Numbered from the stretch's first letter, positions 25,707 to 40,662 are shown. The stretch is DNA of 64,000 nucleotides from Zerene cesonia (GCF_012273895.1 NC_052120.1:3224001-3288000); one strand, 5' to 3'. Made by a program: numbers and translations. Notes: a model not told the origin generated them from the letters alone.

Positions 25707-25775
25707 AAATTTCCCATTTATGAAGTATTTTAATGCTATAAAAGTAAAAATTAAGTGCAGTTTAATTGAAACATT

Positions 25776-25814
25776 TAGATGTAGTTAAATACCGTCCGTA
25801 TTTAACTACATCTA
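25776..25814. repeat. 17-bp perfect hairpin (right arm)
   Basis: Mirror copy of 24237-24275, unchanged. Confidence 0.85.
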
Positions 25815-26560
25815 CTACTAATTGAAGCATAGCAAGAAATATATTATAATTAAATTTACTTCATGTAAATGTTTTGTTTTTCAATAAATCTATTGTTCTA
25901 TTATATACGTAAAAGAGTTTAATTAGCGAAAGCTTCAATTAAAATTGATCTTTGATAAATTATATGTTTATCCTTATTTTATGTATTTTCATCAAAACCA
26001 TCGATTTTCATTTGCATGAAAACATAATAGTGACCTTAATCATGCATTTTACGTAGTGTAGTAGTTTCATAATTAAATTTTCTAACTGTTAAACGTGAAA
26101 CAAAACTCGCAGGCAAGAAAAAGCTAAACACGCATTTAGCCACAATAGCCTGTCTACCACATAAGATGCATGTCACGCAGAACGTCACGTCTGTGTAATA
26201 TGTGTCGAGCTTTATCCAATCCGCTGCGGAATAGTGGCTTTTGGCCACTCGAAGCGCAATTATTGTACTTTGGCTATTGTCCGCACAAACATAGCTGTTT
26301 GTTGAGCAAACGTTAGCGAGCGAGCAACCAGATTAGCTCTTTGTTGACGGTTTGGCTTTAAAAATTATCCATTCGTCTCTCTGTTTTGTCTTTCACTCTA
26401 AAGTGGACTAGTACTATGTTACGAGGTTCAATTTTAGGGAAACGGTAATTGGGAACTTGGCCAATTTCAATTTTCGAGGATTATTGGTATTTCTTAAGTA
26501 ATCAAGGTATGATAAAAAAGACTAATTATGTGTAATTATTTCTACATGCTAATTGCAAAT

Positions 26561-26644
26561 ACCAAGTCCGTTGCGTAGTTTTAAAGATATAGCATACATA
26601 GAGACATAGGAATAGACTAAGCGAGTTTATTTTATACTATGTAG
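26561..26644. repeat. 'actacatagtataaaa...acgcaacgga' retroelement tail (right arm)
   Basis: Mirror of 23407-23490. Confidence 0.7.
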
Positions 26645-27762
26645 TGATGATTAACATTGAACATGCCATAATTAAATATCTCTTGAATATATATTTTTTA
26701 ATTAAACATTTCACTTGAACTTTGATAAATAACTCCTATGAATTATAAACCGAGGCTGGCGTGCATTATTTTTCTCTCTCTTCGTAATTATTATGCATAA
26801 GAAAAGGTGCAAAAGTTACATATTTCACAATAAGATAGGGAAAGCTCGCTTTTATTAGAATAATTGAATGAGTTTTCATGCTAACTGGCTTTTTATATGT
26901 TTTATTATAATTGTGAAGAATGTTCTCATTATTGATTTATTTAATTACACGAGATCGTAAAGAGAACACCTAAAATCTAATTTGTGCATGTAATAAAATC
27001 CACCAAAATCATAAATGTATAAAAGTATAGCCTTAAGTTCAATAGGTACTATGAATATGTTTGGTTGTGGATTTCGCCGAAAAAATAATGAGATCTGAAT
27101 AAGCGCCAAGTTCTACAGAAAATCCCGAAGAGTACAAAATCACTCTTATAAGTAAGCAAGTATGCAACTTTATTTCTTGTCTTATCATTATCCGCTACAG
27201 CAACGTCTGCTATTAAAAAAATAATCATTTTCATGTACTAATTAGACATCACACACGAGAAAATTTTAAAATTTTAAACACAAAAACTGATATTGTTAGA
27301 AATGTAATAGCTGAACATTGCTTTTTTATTACGGTTAGTTCAAAGTAGTAGTTAAAATAATTCTTATCTACTCTAAGCATTTTTGACGAACAGTAAAATG
27401 AATGACCTTTTCCTTAATCTAAAAAATCCAGTCTAAGAATTCGCTTATATTTTTAGAAAGTTATAATTTCTAAGATCTTCGTCGATACAAGTCCCGCGAA
27501 GTTAATCTTGTTAAAAGTTGCCGAATTTTGTTTAGCATAAAAGGAAAGTTGAGAATATGTTACATTCAATTAACGAAGTTGTGTTATTTTTCTTCTTTAT
27601 CATTGTGAATATCCTTACAACTTATTGATAATTTATCGTATTATGTTAAGTTTTAGGCATTATATCTACCTATGTATGAAATCATAATATTGTGTATGAA
27701 TGCGAGAGACAGTTTTCAAGTTAGATCCACTGTATCATTTTCTTTTTTTTTGTTATGTGTGA

Positions 27763-27835
27763 TAGGGAAGCGCTTGACTACCATATCGCCTGCTGGTAAG
27801 CGTAGATGTAGTCTAAGAGGGAGCGCGCTTCCCTA
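27763..27835. mobile_element. 73-base element with 11-bp inverted termini (right arm)
   Basis: Mirror of 22216-22288, unchanged in the termini. Confidence 0.55.
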
Positions 27836-28555
27836 GAAGGTTCACTCTACTTTAATGTAGAGGACAAAGGTCATATTTTGTAGTAGAACTATAGAGATAT
27901 AAAACTAGGAAAGGGTGCATAATGGGGTAAAAGCTTATTTATGAAACATTTATAGACAGATAACGTAAGGTCTGCTGTGTAAAGTTATAAGGGGTATATA
28001 TATTCACCCTGGGTCAACGTGAAGAAAGTTTGTTTGTCTGTTTGTTTGTAAGTGTGTTTGTTTGGTCTTTCTTTCGCGTCGCACGAGCGATTTTATCGTC
28101 TGAACTGAAACGTATTTCACGTACAATGTCACTAAATCAGGCCGTTGAATTGTAAGAGATATCGTGGATTGATAGTCTACTGTTAAATAATATCTAGTGA
28201 AATTGTATTATCACGGATATGACAATATACCTTCGACAAATACATTGATTGCTTTCTTTTTTATGCTTAACATAAAAATTCAGGATATGGGGCCAACAGT
28301 ATTTGATATTGAAGAGATCTTAATGTGCTTCTTATTGAAGTTCTTAAAACCAGTTTACGATTATGATATCTATGATACGCGTAATAAATACCATAACAAA
28401 AAATTGCCACAAAACCACAGAATAGAGTCCATTGAGGGTTATATTACAGAATAACCCTTTATGTTACTTTGTATCTATTTCTTACAACGATGAAATTAAG
28501 CTACTTGCTTAATTGAACTATTATTCTGTAAAATTTATGAATATGTCATATATTA

Positions 28556-28710
28556 TCTTTTTCCTTACCCTATCCAGTCCTTTCCTTTATTCCTCTCGTT
28601 AATCCTGCCTCACGTCTGCATTTTGACTTTATGCCTCTCCAAATGATGATGGGCGGATGGTAGCGCTTACTATCAGGCAACCCGCCAGCTCCATTGCCGA
28701 CTATGACATA
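28556..28710 (-). repeat. Copy of the 'ggtaagcgctacca' family (right arm)
   Basis: Mirror of 21344-21495, but it retains the segment deleted on the left (reading caatggagctggcgggttgc then tgatagtaagcgctaccatc on the - strand). This is the more complete allele. Confidence 0.65.
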
Positions 28711-31700
28711 CAAAAAGTGAATTCTAAACAGCTTGCTTTTATACGACTTAACAATCAAACACAAGGTGTCTTCAGTGAAACATCGTAAAATTATTCATCT
28801 TCGTATTTCACAGTTTCTGTTTAAGCCCTACTCAAAAATTCATACAGTACTAACGGGTAATATAAATGCTAAGTACCAAATTGGCCGTATCAAAGATAGC
28901 ATTGTGTTGATAATACGTATATGGCCAGCATTAGACACGCTGTAAGCTTTTGGTTCCGGTGCTCCACTCCTTAATATCAAATACGGTATATGCTAGTCAT
29001 CTGGTACATAATATCTATAAGGAATTTAGCAGTTACCACTATCATGAACGCCATTTTATTATTGTAATGCAAATCAAATACAATCGAATAGAAATTATAG
29101 GTAGATTAATTCATGAAATCAAATAAACTTTATTGTAAAAATATAGTCTCAAGTTTCAGATAAATATTACACACATAGAAATTCTAATAGTAAGCAAAGA
29201 CGACATAAAATTCATCTCAAATTCCATCCTCATTTTACGCAGATAAAATCGCGTGTACTGGTAGTATATATTACATTCCATCCCTCGTTGATTCACGTTT
29301 TATCATAACATCGCTTTCATCAAACCATAAATTAACCTTATTTATATGTCAATTATGAATGAAAACTGTCGTTTGTAGATTACCATCGGCCATTATATTT
29401 CGTTCCCTATATGGTCTTTGACATCAACATCAAACAGTTTTATCAATCAAAAATTACGGCTATCTTGAAATAAACAGTTCCATGCATGGACATTGATTAA
29501 TTAAATAACCACAATAAATTCTGATAGCAAATCAATTAATAACACAATTTTGTGATCGAACTATAAATCTTTATTTTGAAAATATGAATTATAGATCCTT
29601 ATGTATTACTTTTTAATGTGACAGAAATATAGTTCAATCACTTAATTTCAAATCCTAATAGCAAAGTTGTACCTCAAATTATGTTTCTTAAAAATTTGAA
29701 TCAAAATTCCCTTGGCAATAATGCTCCACGATTGCTATATTTTCTTCAGATCTGCAATTCGTCATGTCCCGTATCTTAACGAGCATCGTAATGACACGTT
29801 CTAATCTCACCGTGTGGCTCACCCATCAAGGAGAGTCACACCAAACTAAATCTTATTAGCAGAGCATAACAACTAATTCACAACGCAAGAAAGAGATGCT
29901 GAACGAAGGTAATCTCTTTGAATAATACTCTACTGTTTTCAGCTATAAAACAGAGTAAAGCAATTTGATTTCTTATTTCAATATTAGAGAAATAGAAAAA
30001 TGTGTACGGAAAACATTGCTTATTTCCCCAGGCTTCTGAATGTAAAATTCATATATCTTGTCTCTTTCTAACAATTTAACATATTGTAATTTCGATTTAA
30101 TATTATTTTGGTATTGAAATATGCTAGGATCCTTAGTATCCAAAGGGTTAGTTGGAACTTATGGTATCCTTTATGAATCGTTGGTTGCAACTTTTAGATT
30201 TGTCCCAAAAGTCAGAACGTGAGACGTACTGAACATTTATATTTTATGAGAGTAATATAATCATACTGCTTTACTAGTAATTAATTGCGTCGAAATAAAA
30301 ACAGATATACAATTAGTAAAAACCGTTCACGAACAGATCTCTTCATAAAATAGATATAGGCAAGTTTATGACAGGTTTCATTTGAAATGACATTAAGGGT
30401 GGGTTTTGTAATACAACCTGAATATACTAACAACTTCAATTATAGGGAAATAAATTTAGCTATTTCATTCGCGATTCATCCTGAAGCATAACAGAAGTAT
30501 TATATAATACATTGTTTCTGTACGATATTAATGGTGGTATGGTTAGAAAAACAATACAAAATGGAGATGCTATGTGGTAGATAAGATGCTTATGATATAA
30601 TATATAAGAGGCAAAGCTGACTAAGAGATCCATCAACGCATACAAAGCCACTGGACCAATCGGACTGAAATTCCGCATGCAGATATGATGTAGATCTTCA
30701 TTACTCTACCATCAAGATGATAAAATAGATGATGAAAGTTTCTACCCTATATATACTAAGTATATTTATTTTGACCACGCGGACGAAGTTGACGGCTACA
30801 GCTAGACTATATTTCTTGCTCTTCATTTCAGTCTGTTTAAATTTGTAAGGAATTAAACGTTTCATAGTAACGTTAGACGATAATTTGAGATTTTGCAAAT
30901 AAAAAAAAAGAAACGTGTATATTACAAAGTACCTTCATTATTTCCCTTTCTCTTTCCTTTGTTGCTAGTAGAATTAAAAGATAGCGATTTTTTTTATATA
31001 ATGATTAAGCCGCGATTCAACTTACATTAAATATATATATAAAAATAAATGTATAAAAATTAATCAAGTGTAAGTAGACGGCCGGGTTACAACACCTTAG
31101 AGTTTAGAGCATGGTTACCAGATACCCCATTTACTAGCCGAGGCACATTTGCCAAGACAATGAACTAAGTCCACTTATTAGTCTTGCTCACTTAAATGGG
31201 GCACATTACACGGCGAGTACCTGTCATACATCTAATTATATAATGCAGGGCGCGTGTGACGTGTGAAATTTTGTTTCATACTGCGGAGTGCGGGGTGCTT
31301 GTGGCGAGCCGTGATCGCGCATCAGGTTACGAATAATTGAGTGGCACCCTCACTCAGGCCATGTTAAGTGTGCCTCTTAATTATACTATGTGAGAACCTC
31401 TCTGTGTTTTGAGTGGGCTTTGTTTTGTTTACTAAACGACGATTTATATCTTTTGACAGATACTCGGGCATTTGAGAGACATTATAATCGGGTGAATTAA
31501 TTTTTTTTAACGGTTATGAAAATGTTTTTATAATAATCTTTCATCACCATGCTTCGATACGCTTTTTACCGATTTGTATGAATAACTGTAATTTGGAGTT
31601 TATGAATAAAACCAAAATGACAAAAGCTCGGTTTACTTTAGTAATATAGCTAGCACCAGCTAGTTTGTGTATGATAATTCTTTACCACGTGGGAACAGAA

Positions 31701-31943
31701 ATCGGCTGGTTAGTATAACGACGCTATAAATCTTCTCAAAACTGCACGTAGTTGGCAATAGTCATAGTAGGGGAGCTTCCTAGAAGTAATTAATTTAAAT
31801 TACAGGAAAAGCTTTTACAATTAAACGTGGCACTAATTGAGCATTTTCCCTTTGTAATGGCAAAATTAAACTTAACTTCAACAATTAGTAAAGCAACTCT
31901 ATTTATTACTGTAATGTGCAATTCATGTCTAAACACAATCGTA

Positions 31944-32121
31944 TTATCGCTATATATATTTATTCGTGGCATAATGTTAGGTACCATACTCCTCACAAAC
32001 AGGAGCTATTCTCTTGAAAATTTGTGTGCATATCGGGTAGGTCTGAAAACCAGTAAAAATCAATTTTTCGTACTCCTAAATTATAAGTCAGGCAAAACAG
32101 CGTTTGTCGGTCAGCTGGTAT
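31944..32121. repeat. 'cgacaaacgctg' repeat (right arm)
   Basis: Mirror of 17932-18105 with a few substitutions. Confidence 0.55.
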
Positions 32122-32817
32122 ATTTATAATATTATTGTATTGTCGGATATCAATTTCGTTTTAATATTTTATTGGATGGATAATTGTCCATTAAGATGTC
32201 GCTTTTCGTAACTTGTCAAAACTCGTTTAGCTATCCAATAAAGTGTCGAATCACTTAGAAACGTGGCGTATTCCTGCCACGGTACTTACGTTGTTGATTC
32301 AATGGTCGGCCCAACTACCCTCACTTTGTAAACAGTCTGACGATTAGTTATCAACTGACTACATCAATTAGGCAGTTGTGTAGAATTGCAGTACATTCTT
32401 AATACGATCAAACTAATATTAAATACAGCCCCCTTTTGATTTCACAACAAATACCTACTTTATATAAAAGCATCCATTATTTTATCAATATTTTCTTTTA
32501 TTTCAATAAATACAATACTATTTAATATTATAAGAGTGAATGTTCACGAAAATTCAATACCTAATGCACAAATATAAATTGTATACACACATACGGACGG
32601 GCTACCTTCCCATTCGAGATTATTATATTACAATCCCTGAGGGTAACCTTCTGTAGATATGCAAATTTTGTTTTTTTATCAAAGATTTATTTATCCTAGG
32701 CTTTATGGCAGGTGTTTTTCTTTCATATAAAAAAACGGTGATTATTTTACTTGCGTTTAATAATATTTAATGATATATTGTTGTTAAATTACTTTTACCC
32801 ATACATTAATGTAAAAT

Positions 32818-33016
32818 ACTAATATTATAAATGCGAAAGTTTGTAAGGATGTGTGTGTGTGTTTGTTGCTCTTTCACGCAAAAACTACTGAACCGATTGC
32901 AATGAAATTTGGTACGTAGAAAGTTGGACATCTGGAATAACATATAGGCAACTTTTTATCCCGATATTCCTGCGGGATACGGACTTACGCGGGTGAAACC
33001 GCGAGGCGCAGCTAGT
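32818..33016. repeat. 'ctagctgcgcccc...tttataatatta' repeat, second copy (right arm)
   Basis: Mirror of 17026-17221 with a longer (GT)n run near 32851. Confidence 0.7.
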
Positions 33017-35951
33017 GTAAAATATTAGTAGCCACTCTGGATATTTTTCGTGTGTTAGCATCACCTTCATTTCACCTACACTATATATAGTCTGTATAAA
33101 TACTCTGTCACAAATACAAATTAGATTACATCAAATTAAACCCCGGTTCCATTCAGCTGTACACTACGATAATTGAAGTAACACAATTGTAAACAACAAT
33201 GTCATTACCGTTGTAAAGAACAAACGTTAAACGATTATTGGACTTGCTAATTGAATCCTAATCCGTAACATGATGACTGAAGTCCCTCAGCGGAGCGTCG
33301 GCTTTGTGAGGATTAAGGAATTTCCCTCTTTTCATTACGTGCGCCCGTCGCAGCGACGACATGCAACCTGCTAACTAATAAATTAACTTGTAACTTATAC
33401 GATTATAGTCGAATGCATACGTAAATTTACTCTTTACCTACTGGATGATATTAACTTATTAATAATTATGATGAATGAATTTATTTAGTAAATATTTAAT
33501 GATCGTAGTACACCGTTTTATTTCGTGAAAGTGTCATTTTAAACATTCGTAAAATCAACCAGCGGAAGAAGTCCCGAAAATACTTATAATCTTTAAGAAT
33601 TATAAAGCTCGTAGATTTTTTTACAGAGGATTTAACTCTTCTAATAGTCGAAAGTCTTCCCATCGGCCTATGAACGTGATACAATAAGTAATGCACTTAT
33701 TTCATTATAAACTACTGCATTAAAGGACGTATATTTCTCTTGCGCAGTGCATTTAAGTTTCCACCTAGATAGCTTTCGTGCTTTTCGGTAAAATCGATGA
33801 TGATAACTATTGAATACTTTTATCTTATTGTAGTAGTGCATTCCCAAATAACTGAAAAAAAAAACAAATAAAAGCTCATTCATTCAATTTAAATTCAACA
33901 GATTCACACAAACTTACAAACGAAAGTACAAATGTTAGTCATCTGTCGCGAGACCGACGGGATTTGATCGGATCGATCGAATTAATTGCAACCAGATTGT
34001 ATTGTTTGTTAATGGAATCAATAAAAACCACACGATGTTCTGTACACAAATTACGAAGATATGGATTAGATAATGACACGGAATAATGCTTTAATTCCGT
34101 CAGTCGTTCTATATTTTTATCATATTGTATTTTCTTGGACTTCTGTATATCTAAGGTTTCTATACGTATTTTTGGAATGACTTTGAGTTAACACTCTTAA
34201 ATTCAATTAAAACATTATATTTTCACAGTAGCTAACCGTGATTATATTTCTTACTTCACTGGTTCTAGTCTGAATTTTTCTTCCTAAAGGAACTTTCCAT
34301 ACTTTGTAGAATCCTATAAATTTGCTTCCAAACTGTTTAAAGTGTACTTCAAATGGAGAAATTTTTAGTTTCACTTCGTAGTCCGGGAAATTTTTAGTTT
34401 TTCAACGACCAATAAGATGCATAGGTTTTTACTCAACCGCTCGAAAAGAACTTTCACAGGATACAAAAATATTTGTTTGAAATTAGTTTATACAACTATA
34501 TTTTAAAATATTCAACTAGGTTTTTTAGTATTTTGTTGAAATACTGCAAGTGTTTTATATTTAGTTTCATAGCATACAAATGCTTTATTAATTGAAAAAA
34601 TGAAAGGAATAAAAAATAAATTGTGACCAGAAATTTATTAAAAAACGCAACGTCAACAAAAAAATCTGATTTTAACCTAAAATTCTTTTCGTGTAAAAAA
34701 TGTATACATATTATATGTGTCATGTTTAAATCTGATTCATTCATCTAGACATAGACAAATTGATACCTATATAAACAAGTTTTTCTTTTTAAATAGCTAC
34801 CTATCAATGTTAATATTTTCTTGTTTTCGTTTTGTTCCATAACATTTAACATTCCCTACATTCTTCTTTACCATTATATACATTCATGAATAATAAAGAA
34901 CATTGTATATCATTGTCTCATTATCTGAAACATCTAAATGGTGTGTACATTAAACATTTACGTCTTTCATTAAGTTATTGTTTGTTTTACAAATCTTTAC
35001 TGATGTAAATTTTTAAACTAGGTTCGTAAATTCAATATAAACGAAGAAATTCATTAAAATTAGATAAGGGGAATTGGGAACCAACATTTCAACAACAATC
35101 CATTTATTTAAGCATTCGTAAAGTTTTTTAAAATACCACTTTTAAATTGGAGAAGATCATACTTAATTAAATTGTAAGTCTGTTACGAACGTGGTTTTCA
35201 ACATGCTAATTAATTCTTCCGGTTAAATTTGTTTATTTCTTATTTCTTCCGACAACAAAAACGGGATATTGCCTGGTATGAAATTAAATTCTCAAGTATC
35301 TGTAGTGTAGGAAGTTATCGTTTCCGAGGAACAAACAAACTTCAAGGTACAACCTGAATCTTCTCCGTGATGAACTAAAATCTAAGAAAGCTAGTTTCTC
35401 CACTATCTAAATCAATAACAAAGTTGTTTTGAGACAATAAATGCCGTTCAAATCTCTTCGTTCTCGATTGCTATCTATAAAAGGCAGAAAGAATTTTATT
35501 AATATCTAAACAAACACTTAGGCAGCTCATAAAAGCGCTTATTGCTTCAGAGTTTATAACGTAAATAAAATTGTGATTAAAACCGCAATAATTTTTATCC
35601 CTCATTTTATTGATACACTTTATAAAAACGAATGGGTTGGCTTCGTAGTCAGCTCGTTCGTTCTCGTTGGTTCATATTTATGAGTTATGACGTATCAGAT
35701 ACTCAAGTTACCTTACCTTTAATGATTAGCCTATTTGATTAATTAGATCGCACCATATTTGATTAATTAGTAGTTAACAAAATAAAAATATACATGTTAC
35801 TTTCACATCTGCCGAAAGAACTGAGTGTATGATTGTTTTTATATATATTAGACTTTTACAAGATTTTCGCGGTCGATTTACGTTTACATCAACTATCTGC
35901 GTAAATCTAGCTTTTTTGCAATAATATGAATAAAACATATGGTTTACAGTA

Positions 35952-35988
35952 AATATTGTATATGTTGTACTGCAACATATACAATATT
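35952..35988. repeat. 16-bp perfect hairpin found only in the right arm
   Basis: AATATTGTATATGTTG, a 5-base spacer, then its exact reverse complement. The left arm has only one copy (14086-14101), followed by unrelated sequence. Confidence 0.85.
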
Positions 35989-36529
35989 CTTAAGAAAATT
36001 ATAAAGATATTGAAAAACATAAATATAAGAAGCTAACCGTATAAATCCTTATCTTAGCCTACTATGCATACCAATTTCATGAGTTAAATTACAGCGCTGT
36101 ATTCGGTATCAAGTAGACAGTAATTTATCACTTAAAATGGCTGCGTCGCTGAGTAGGGACTGCAGTAAGTGCTACGTCCAAATATCGCTAACAATGCTTG
36201 TTTTACTGCTAGTGTTTGTAATCTCTGTGATTTGTTTATTATACTCATTATATGAATCACCATTCCAGCCTTAAACTGACTTGAAATCGGTTCTAGTCCC
36301 ACTGTAGTCAACAAATTTGGGGTTGCTCATTTAGGTGTTTACTGAGTAGGTACGCTTATTGTTAACTATTTTTGTTTCCAGCTACTCCAAAAGGGGGAGG
36401 CTCTCAATTCGACTGTTTCTTTTTTCATGTTTGTAACCTCAGAACTTTTAATTGGGTGAAACGTGACAATTTTAAGGCTTGTTATAATGAATTCTGGTGT
36501 CGAAATCTATGTGTATGCGTAAATAATAT

Positions 36530-36748
36530 CCTATTAATAGATATTATAAACGCATTAATTTGTAAGTATATATGAATGTTAGATACTCTTTCACGTAAAA
36601 ATTTGCCGATGGAATATGTATAATCTGTATAAACTGTATAAGCTTTGGTACATAGATGGATAGCATTGATGGATATAGTCTGGATTAGTACACAGGCTAC
36701 CTTTCACGCAGATAATACGCGGGTAAAGCCGCGGGCTCCAGCTAGTAT
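36530..36748. repeat. Diverged relative of the 'ctagctg...tttataatat' repeat (right arm)
   Basis: Mirror of 13266-13483. Confidence 0.55.
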
Positions 36749-37175
36749 CTAATATTTTATGATGAATCAATATCAATTCAATAAATTCAGGAGAACCGAA
36801 GAATTTTAAGCAATTCATAACTCCCCACTCATGCTCGCACTAGACGGATAACTCTTTTGTTCGACATTGATCGTAACGTTTTAAAGTACTTATTTCACTT
36901 TTAATTCTCAGCTCTTTTATAAAAAATTGCAAGATCAAATAACTTGTCTCGCAAACGAGTATAAACCGTTCGTCGTATCCAATATTCACCATATTCTTCT
37001 CTTTTCCATTTTCGCTATTTCTCGTACTTTTGTATTTAGACAACCGCGCGAGAATACAAAATGGACTCTGGATAATATTCAGTGCATTGTAGTGCTAAAA
37101 CTATAAAAAGTATACAATTTTCGATGTATATGCAACTTTCATTATGATGATGAAGACCAGCAATATAATTAAATA

Positions 37176-37342
37176 TACTAGCAGTTCGCCCCGGCTGCGC
37201 TTAGGGTACATAATATGTACATATGCAGCCCAAAGCACTCAGAGCTCACGGATACAACCGTGAGATAAATTTTGAAATCGGTCCAAACGTTCCTTAGCTA
37301 AGCGCGCAGACAAACAAACTCATCCGCTTTATATTATTAGTA
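37176..37342. repeat. 'ataaagcggatgagtttgtttg' repeat (right arm)
   Basis: Mirror of 12710-12833 with the fuller middle, including aatcggtccaaacgttcctt. Confidence 0.6.
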
Positions 37343-37560
37343 TAGACTACACTTCCAGTGTTATGAATCTTCATGGCTAGTGGTGATCACTTAACATAAG
37401 GCTCATTGCTCTTTCATAAAAAATATATAGAAAAAAGGCTATTTTTATTGCTAACATTTGAACCGAGTAAAAGGTACTGAATTATCACCTCACGCGTAAC
37501 CTGACTCATGCACATTGCATTTATTACTTCCGTCTCGTCTGAGCCTCCATCGCATTTTTT

Positions 37561-37838
37561 TAGTGGGGGAGCGGGAGGCCCATATCCTTTCCTTTACCCT
37601 TCCCAGTCCTTTCCTTTATTACTTTCCCCAATCCTTTCTTAATCCTTTCCCAATATAAATGTATAGCATTTGTAGAGACGTAAGGTCTGCAATGGAACTT
37701 ATGCCTCACCAAATGTTCATGGTAGCGCTTACCATCAGGTGTCCCACCAGCTCCATTGCCGACTTCGACATAAAAAAAAGGAGGCCTGTGTTCCAACAGT
37801 GGGAACATATATGGACTGATGATGATGATGATGATCCG
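37561..37838 (-). repeat. Full-length-looking copy of the 'ggtaagcgctacca' family (right arm)
   Basis: Mirror of 12211-12498 with a shorter trinucleotide run and a different tail segment (cctttcttaatcctttccc in place of a tacatacata stretch). Confidence 0.7.
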
Positions 37839-40118
37839 ACTTAATTATATAAGTTGTTATTACATCACTGTTAGAAGGGAGTCTTAATGTTATCAAAATA
37901 AGGAAAGATATGATAATATAAGGATAGATACCTTATTGAATACATAATTTGACAGAGATCTACAAAATATTGAATTCGCATAAATTATTACAGTTAATGA
38001 GGGATAAAATATGTCTGAACGATGAACTGCTTTCAAAGGACTACCTACTATCTTTTTGTTGTATATACGTTGGCTACTCAAACCACTCAAACAGACTGCA
38101 TTGCTAGAACTTTCTGTTTCAGAAATATATTTAAACGAAACCTCTTTCAACTAAAGATGAAATAGAGGAATCATGTTGTAGCCGAAAGCTATCAAATACT
38201 GTAATAGTGCTGGTTAATATTAAATGTAGTACAAGCCTTACTGAGCGAACACAATGTCATCAATGTACAGATTAAAATTTTTCATTCGAAAAGTCGTGTG
38301 AAAAATTTCCAGACATCAATTAAACTATATTCAGATATTTCAAAATAGCACCAAAATTAACAGCATATAACAGTCGAAACGATCCATTAATTAGTGAATT
38401 TAAAGATAAAATGAGCGCAGTAGTTAATTTTTTTTTTTCAGAACCATCTGTTTTTATAACTTTTCCGATTAATATAGTATACTCTGATTATAGTGATGAA
38501 TCGCTACTGTACATAGGATTGTTAGATTTTTGATCCTTGTTCATTTTGAATTAACAAGGATTAAAAATCTTAACTGAATGGGACATAATAGCTTCTAAGC
38601 AATTATTAACGATACCTTATACATATAAGTATATTAACTATATGCATATATATTCTAAATATATTGTATACCCATTTAAGATTTCATATCCCACATCAAA
38701 TATAAACACGATACATCGAAACGAATTGCGCAAAAGTTTTCATGTTTCAAAAAGATTGCTGCGTCTGTGACTTTTATACGTACTTCTTACTCACCAGAAG
38801 CCATTAGTATAAATGTAACAAGCATTGTTCTTAGGTTACGTAATAAAAATTTCTATCAATTTTAAATAAACCCAGATAGCGATTGTAATATTCGTTTGAC
38901 ATTTATCACACGTATAATGGAAACGTATGAGCTACGTACGTCGAAAACTTCGGCAATTGTATGTGAGCCCCTTGTGTTTCGTCGCTGTTTCAACACAAGT
39001 TCGTACTTTTACGATAATGTCAGTCGTTGCCATTCAAACATAAGCGAAGTTTATCTATGTGTGCGAAAGGATAAGCGTTTGGCTTATATCTTTTGCGTAT
39101 AATTTGAAATGTATGAAGGAGTGCGTGCATAAACTCGATCTAACGGCGTAGGGTAGTGTTGTTCGGTTGAGCATTGTGTTATAAGGAACATTTGCGATCC
39201 GGGTATTATAATGTTCAGTTTAATTCTCATTTAATATTTATAAGTCTTACCGATATTGCTATATCCAATTTGATTAACAATTCCTTAAAACTCTGTTTCG
39301 TTGTTAGACACAACATATTTAAATACTTCCTCCTCGGGTACGAGTACAGAAGACTTCAATTTTAAACTATATGTAGGAACGACATATTTTTAATGTATGT
39401 ATATTAATGATTCTCTTATTTCTTGTTCATACTTAGATTGCTTAAACGTCTGAAGGTTCTAGATTTAAAGATTAAAAGTGTATTCACTGGCATGATTATA
39501 ATTATTTTCAAACACAAAATGTATCACGCCAATCGCTTAAAAACCCAGGGAGTTATCTAGGTAAACAAAAAATCAGTCGAAATGTCAACCTACTTCGTTT
39601 TAAAAACGCCAGTTGAAAATATCATGTAAAGAGGTCACAAAAACAGTTTTAGATAAACAATATAATAATACGTATGTATGCATATACGTGTAGGTGTGTG
39701 TTCTATAAAAATGAGCTGCATTTTACTATCTATTTTTAATGAAATATTTCAGTATTCGCAGTAACTCCAAATTCAACCGATGATTTCACCGCATATCTAC
39801 CACATGGCGAATATAAATTTAACGATATCCGAGTATCTTAAGTGTTTTGACAAAGTAATGGTAGAGGACTTGTCGATTCTAGTATTATACACTTAGCCGA
39901 ACAAGGATTATTTTAATCAAAATGATTTACTTGATAGTTAGTTGTTGGGTAGTTTAATGGTAAAACTGTGACAGACATTTACATCACAAATTGCTCAATA
40001 TAACGCTTAAATGTAGTGAAGAAATAACAAAAAAGAATTACGTACGTCAATGTGATTTCTTAATGTAATTAATAGGGTAAATTATAAATTCTTTATAAGA
40101 TTTATATTTACTTCACGG

Positions 40119-40150
40119 TTACCTGGTGGTAAGCGTCAACCACCGCCCAT
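40119..40150 (+). repeat. Fragment of the 'ggtaagcg' family (right arm)
   Basis: Mirror of 9899-9932, with the slightly better preserved reading cctggtggtaagcgtcaacc. Confidence 0.35.
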
Positions 40151-40566
40151 CTATTATTATCAGCATTATTATAAAAATTTTAGCAATCAAATAGGTATGG
40201 ATAAATTGGATAAAACGTTTTTCGTGTTATATCGAAATATGAATGTAGGATGTCCATTGTATTATTTCAATGTCTCACAGCCTGAATATATATTATTGAA
40301 TTGTACATTGTATTTATTTAAATCTATATGTTATGGTTAGTATTGGGATTTACGGGAAAATTAAAACGTTTTTAAATAGAAAATTTCAAAACAGTCAAAA
40401 GTTATCAGATTAATATAACACAATAAAATTTGATAAAAGCTGCTCGTCCCGTCTTCGTTCTAGTTGACACGATATAAAAACATCGCCTGTGTTACTCGAA
40501 AAAGCTAAACTTTTTATTTGAAATTCGTCCAATAGTTTTTTGATTAAATGGTAACAAGCAAACAAA

Positions 40567-40662
40567 ATATATATCTTACCGCATTATAATATTATATTAT
40601 TATATAGTATATAATACCAGTACTGATAACAATATAATATCATAATGCGGTAAGATATATAT
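40567..40662. mobile_element. 96-base foldback or MITE-like element (right arm)
   Basis: Mirror of 9403-9498. Termini are identical; the centre differs at a few bases. Confidence 0.65.
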
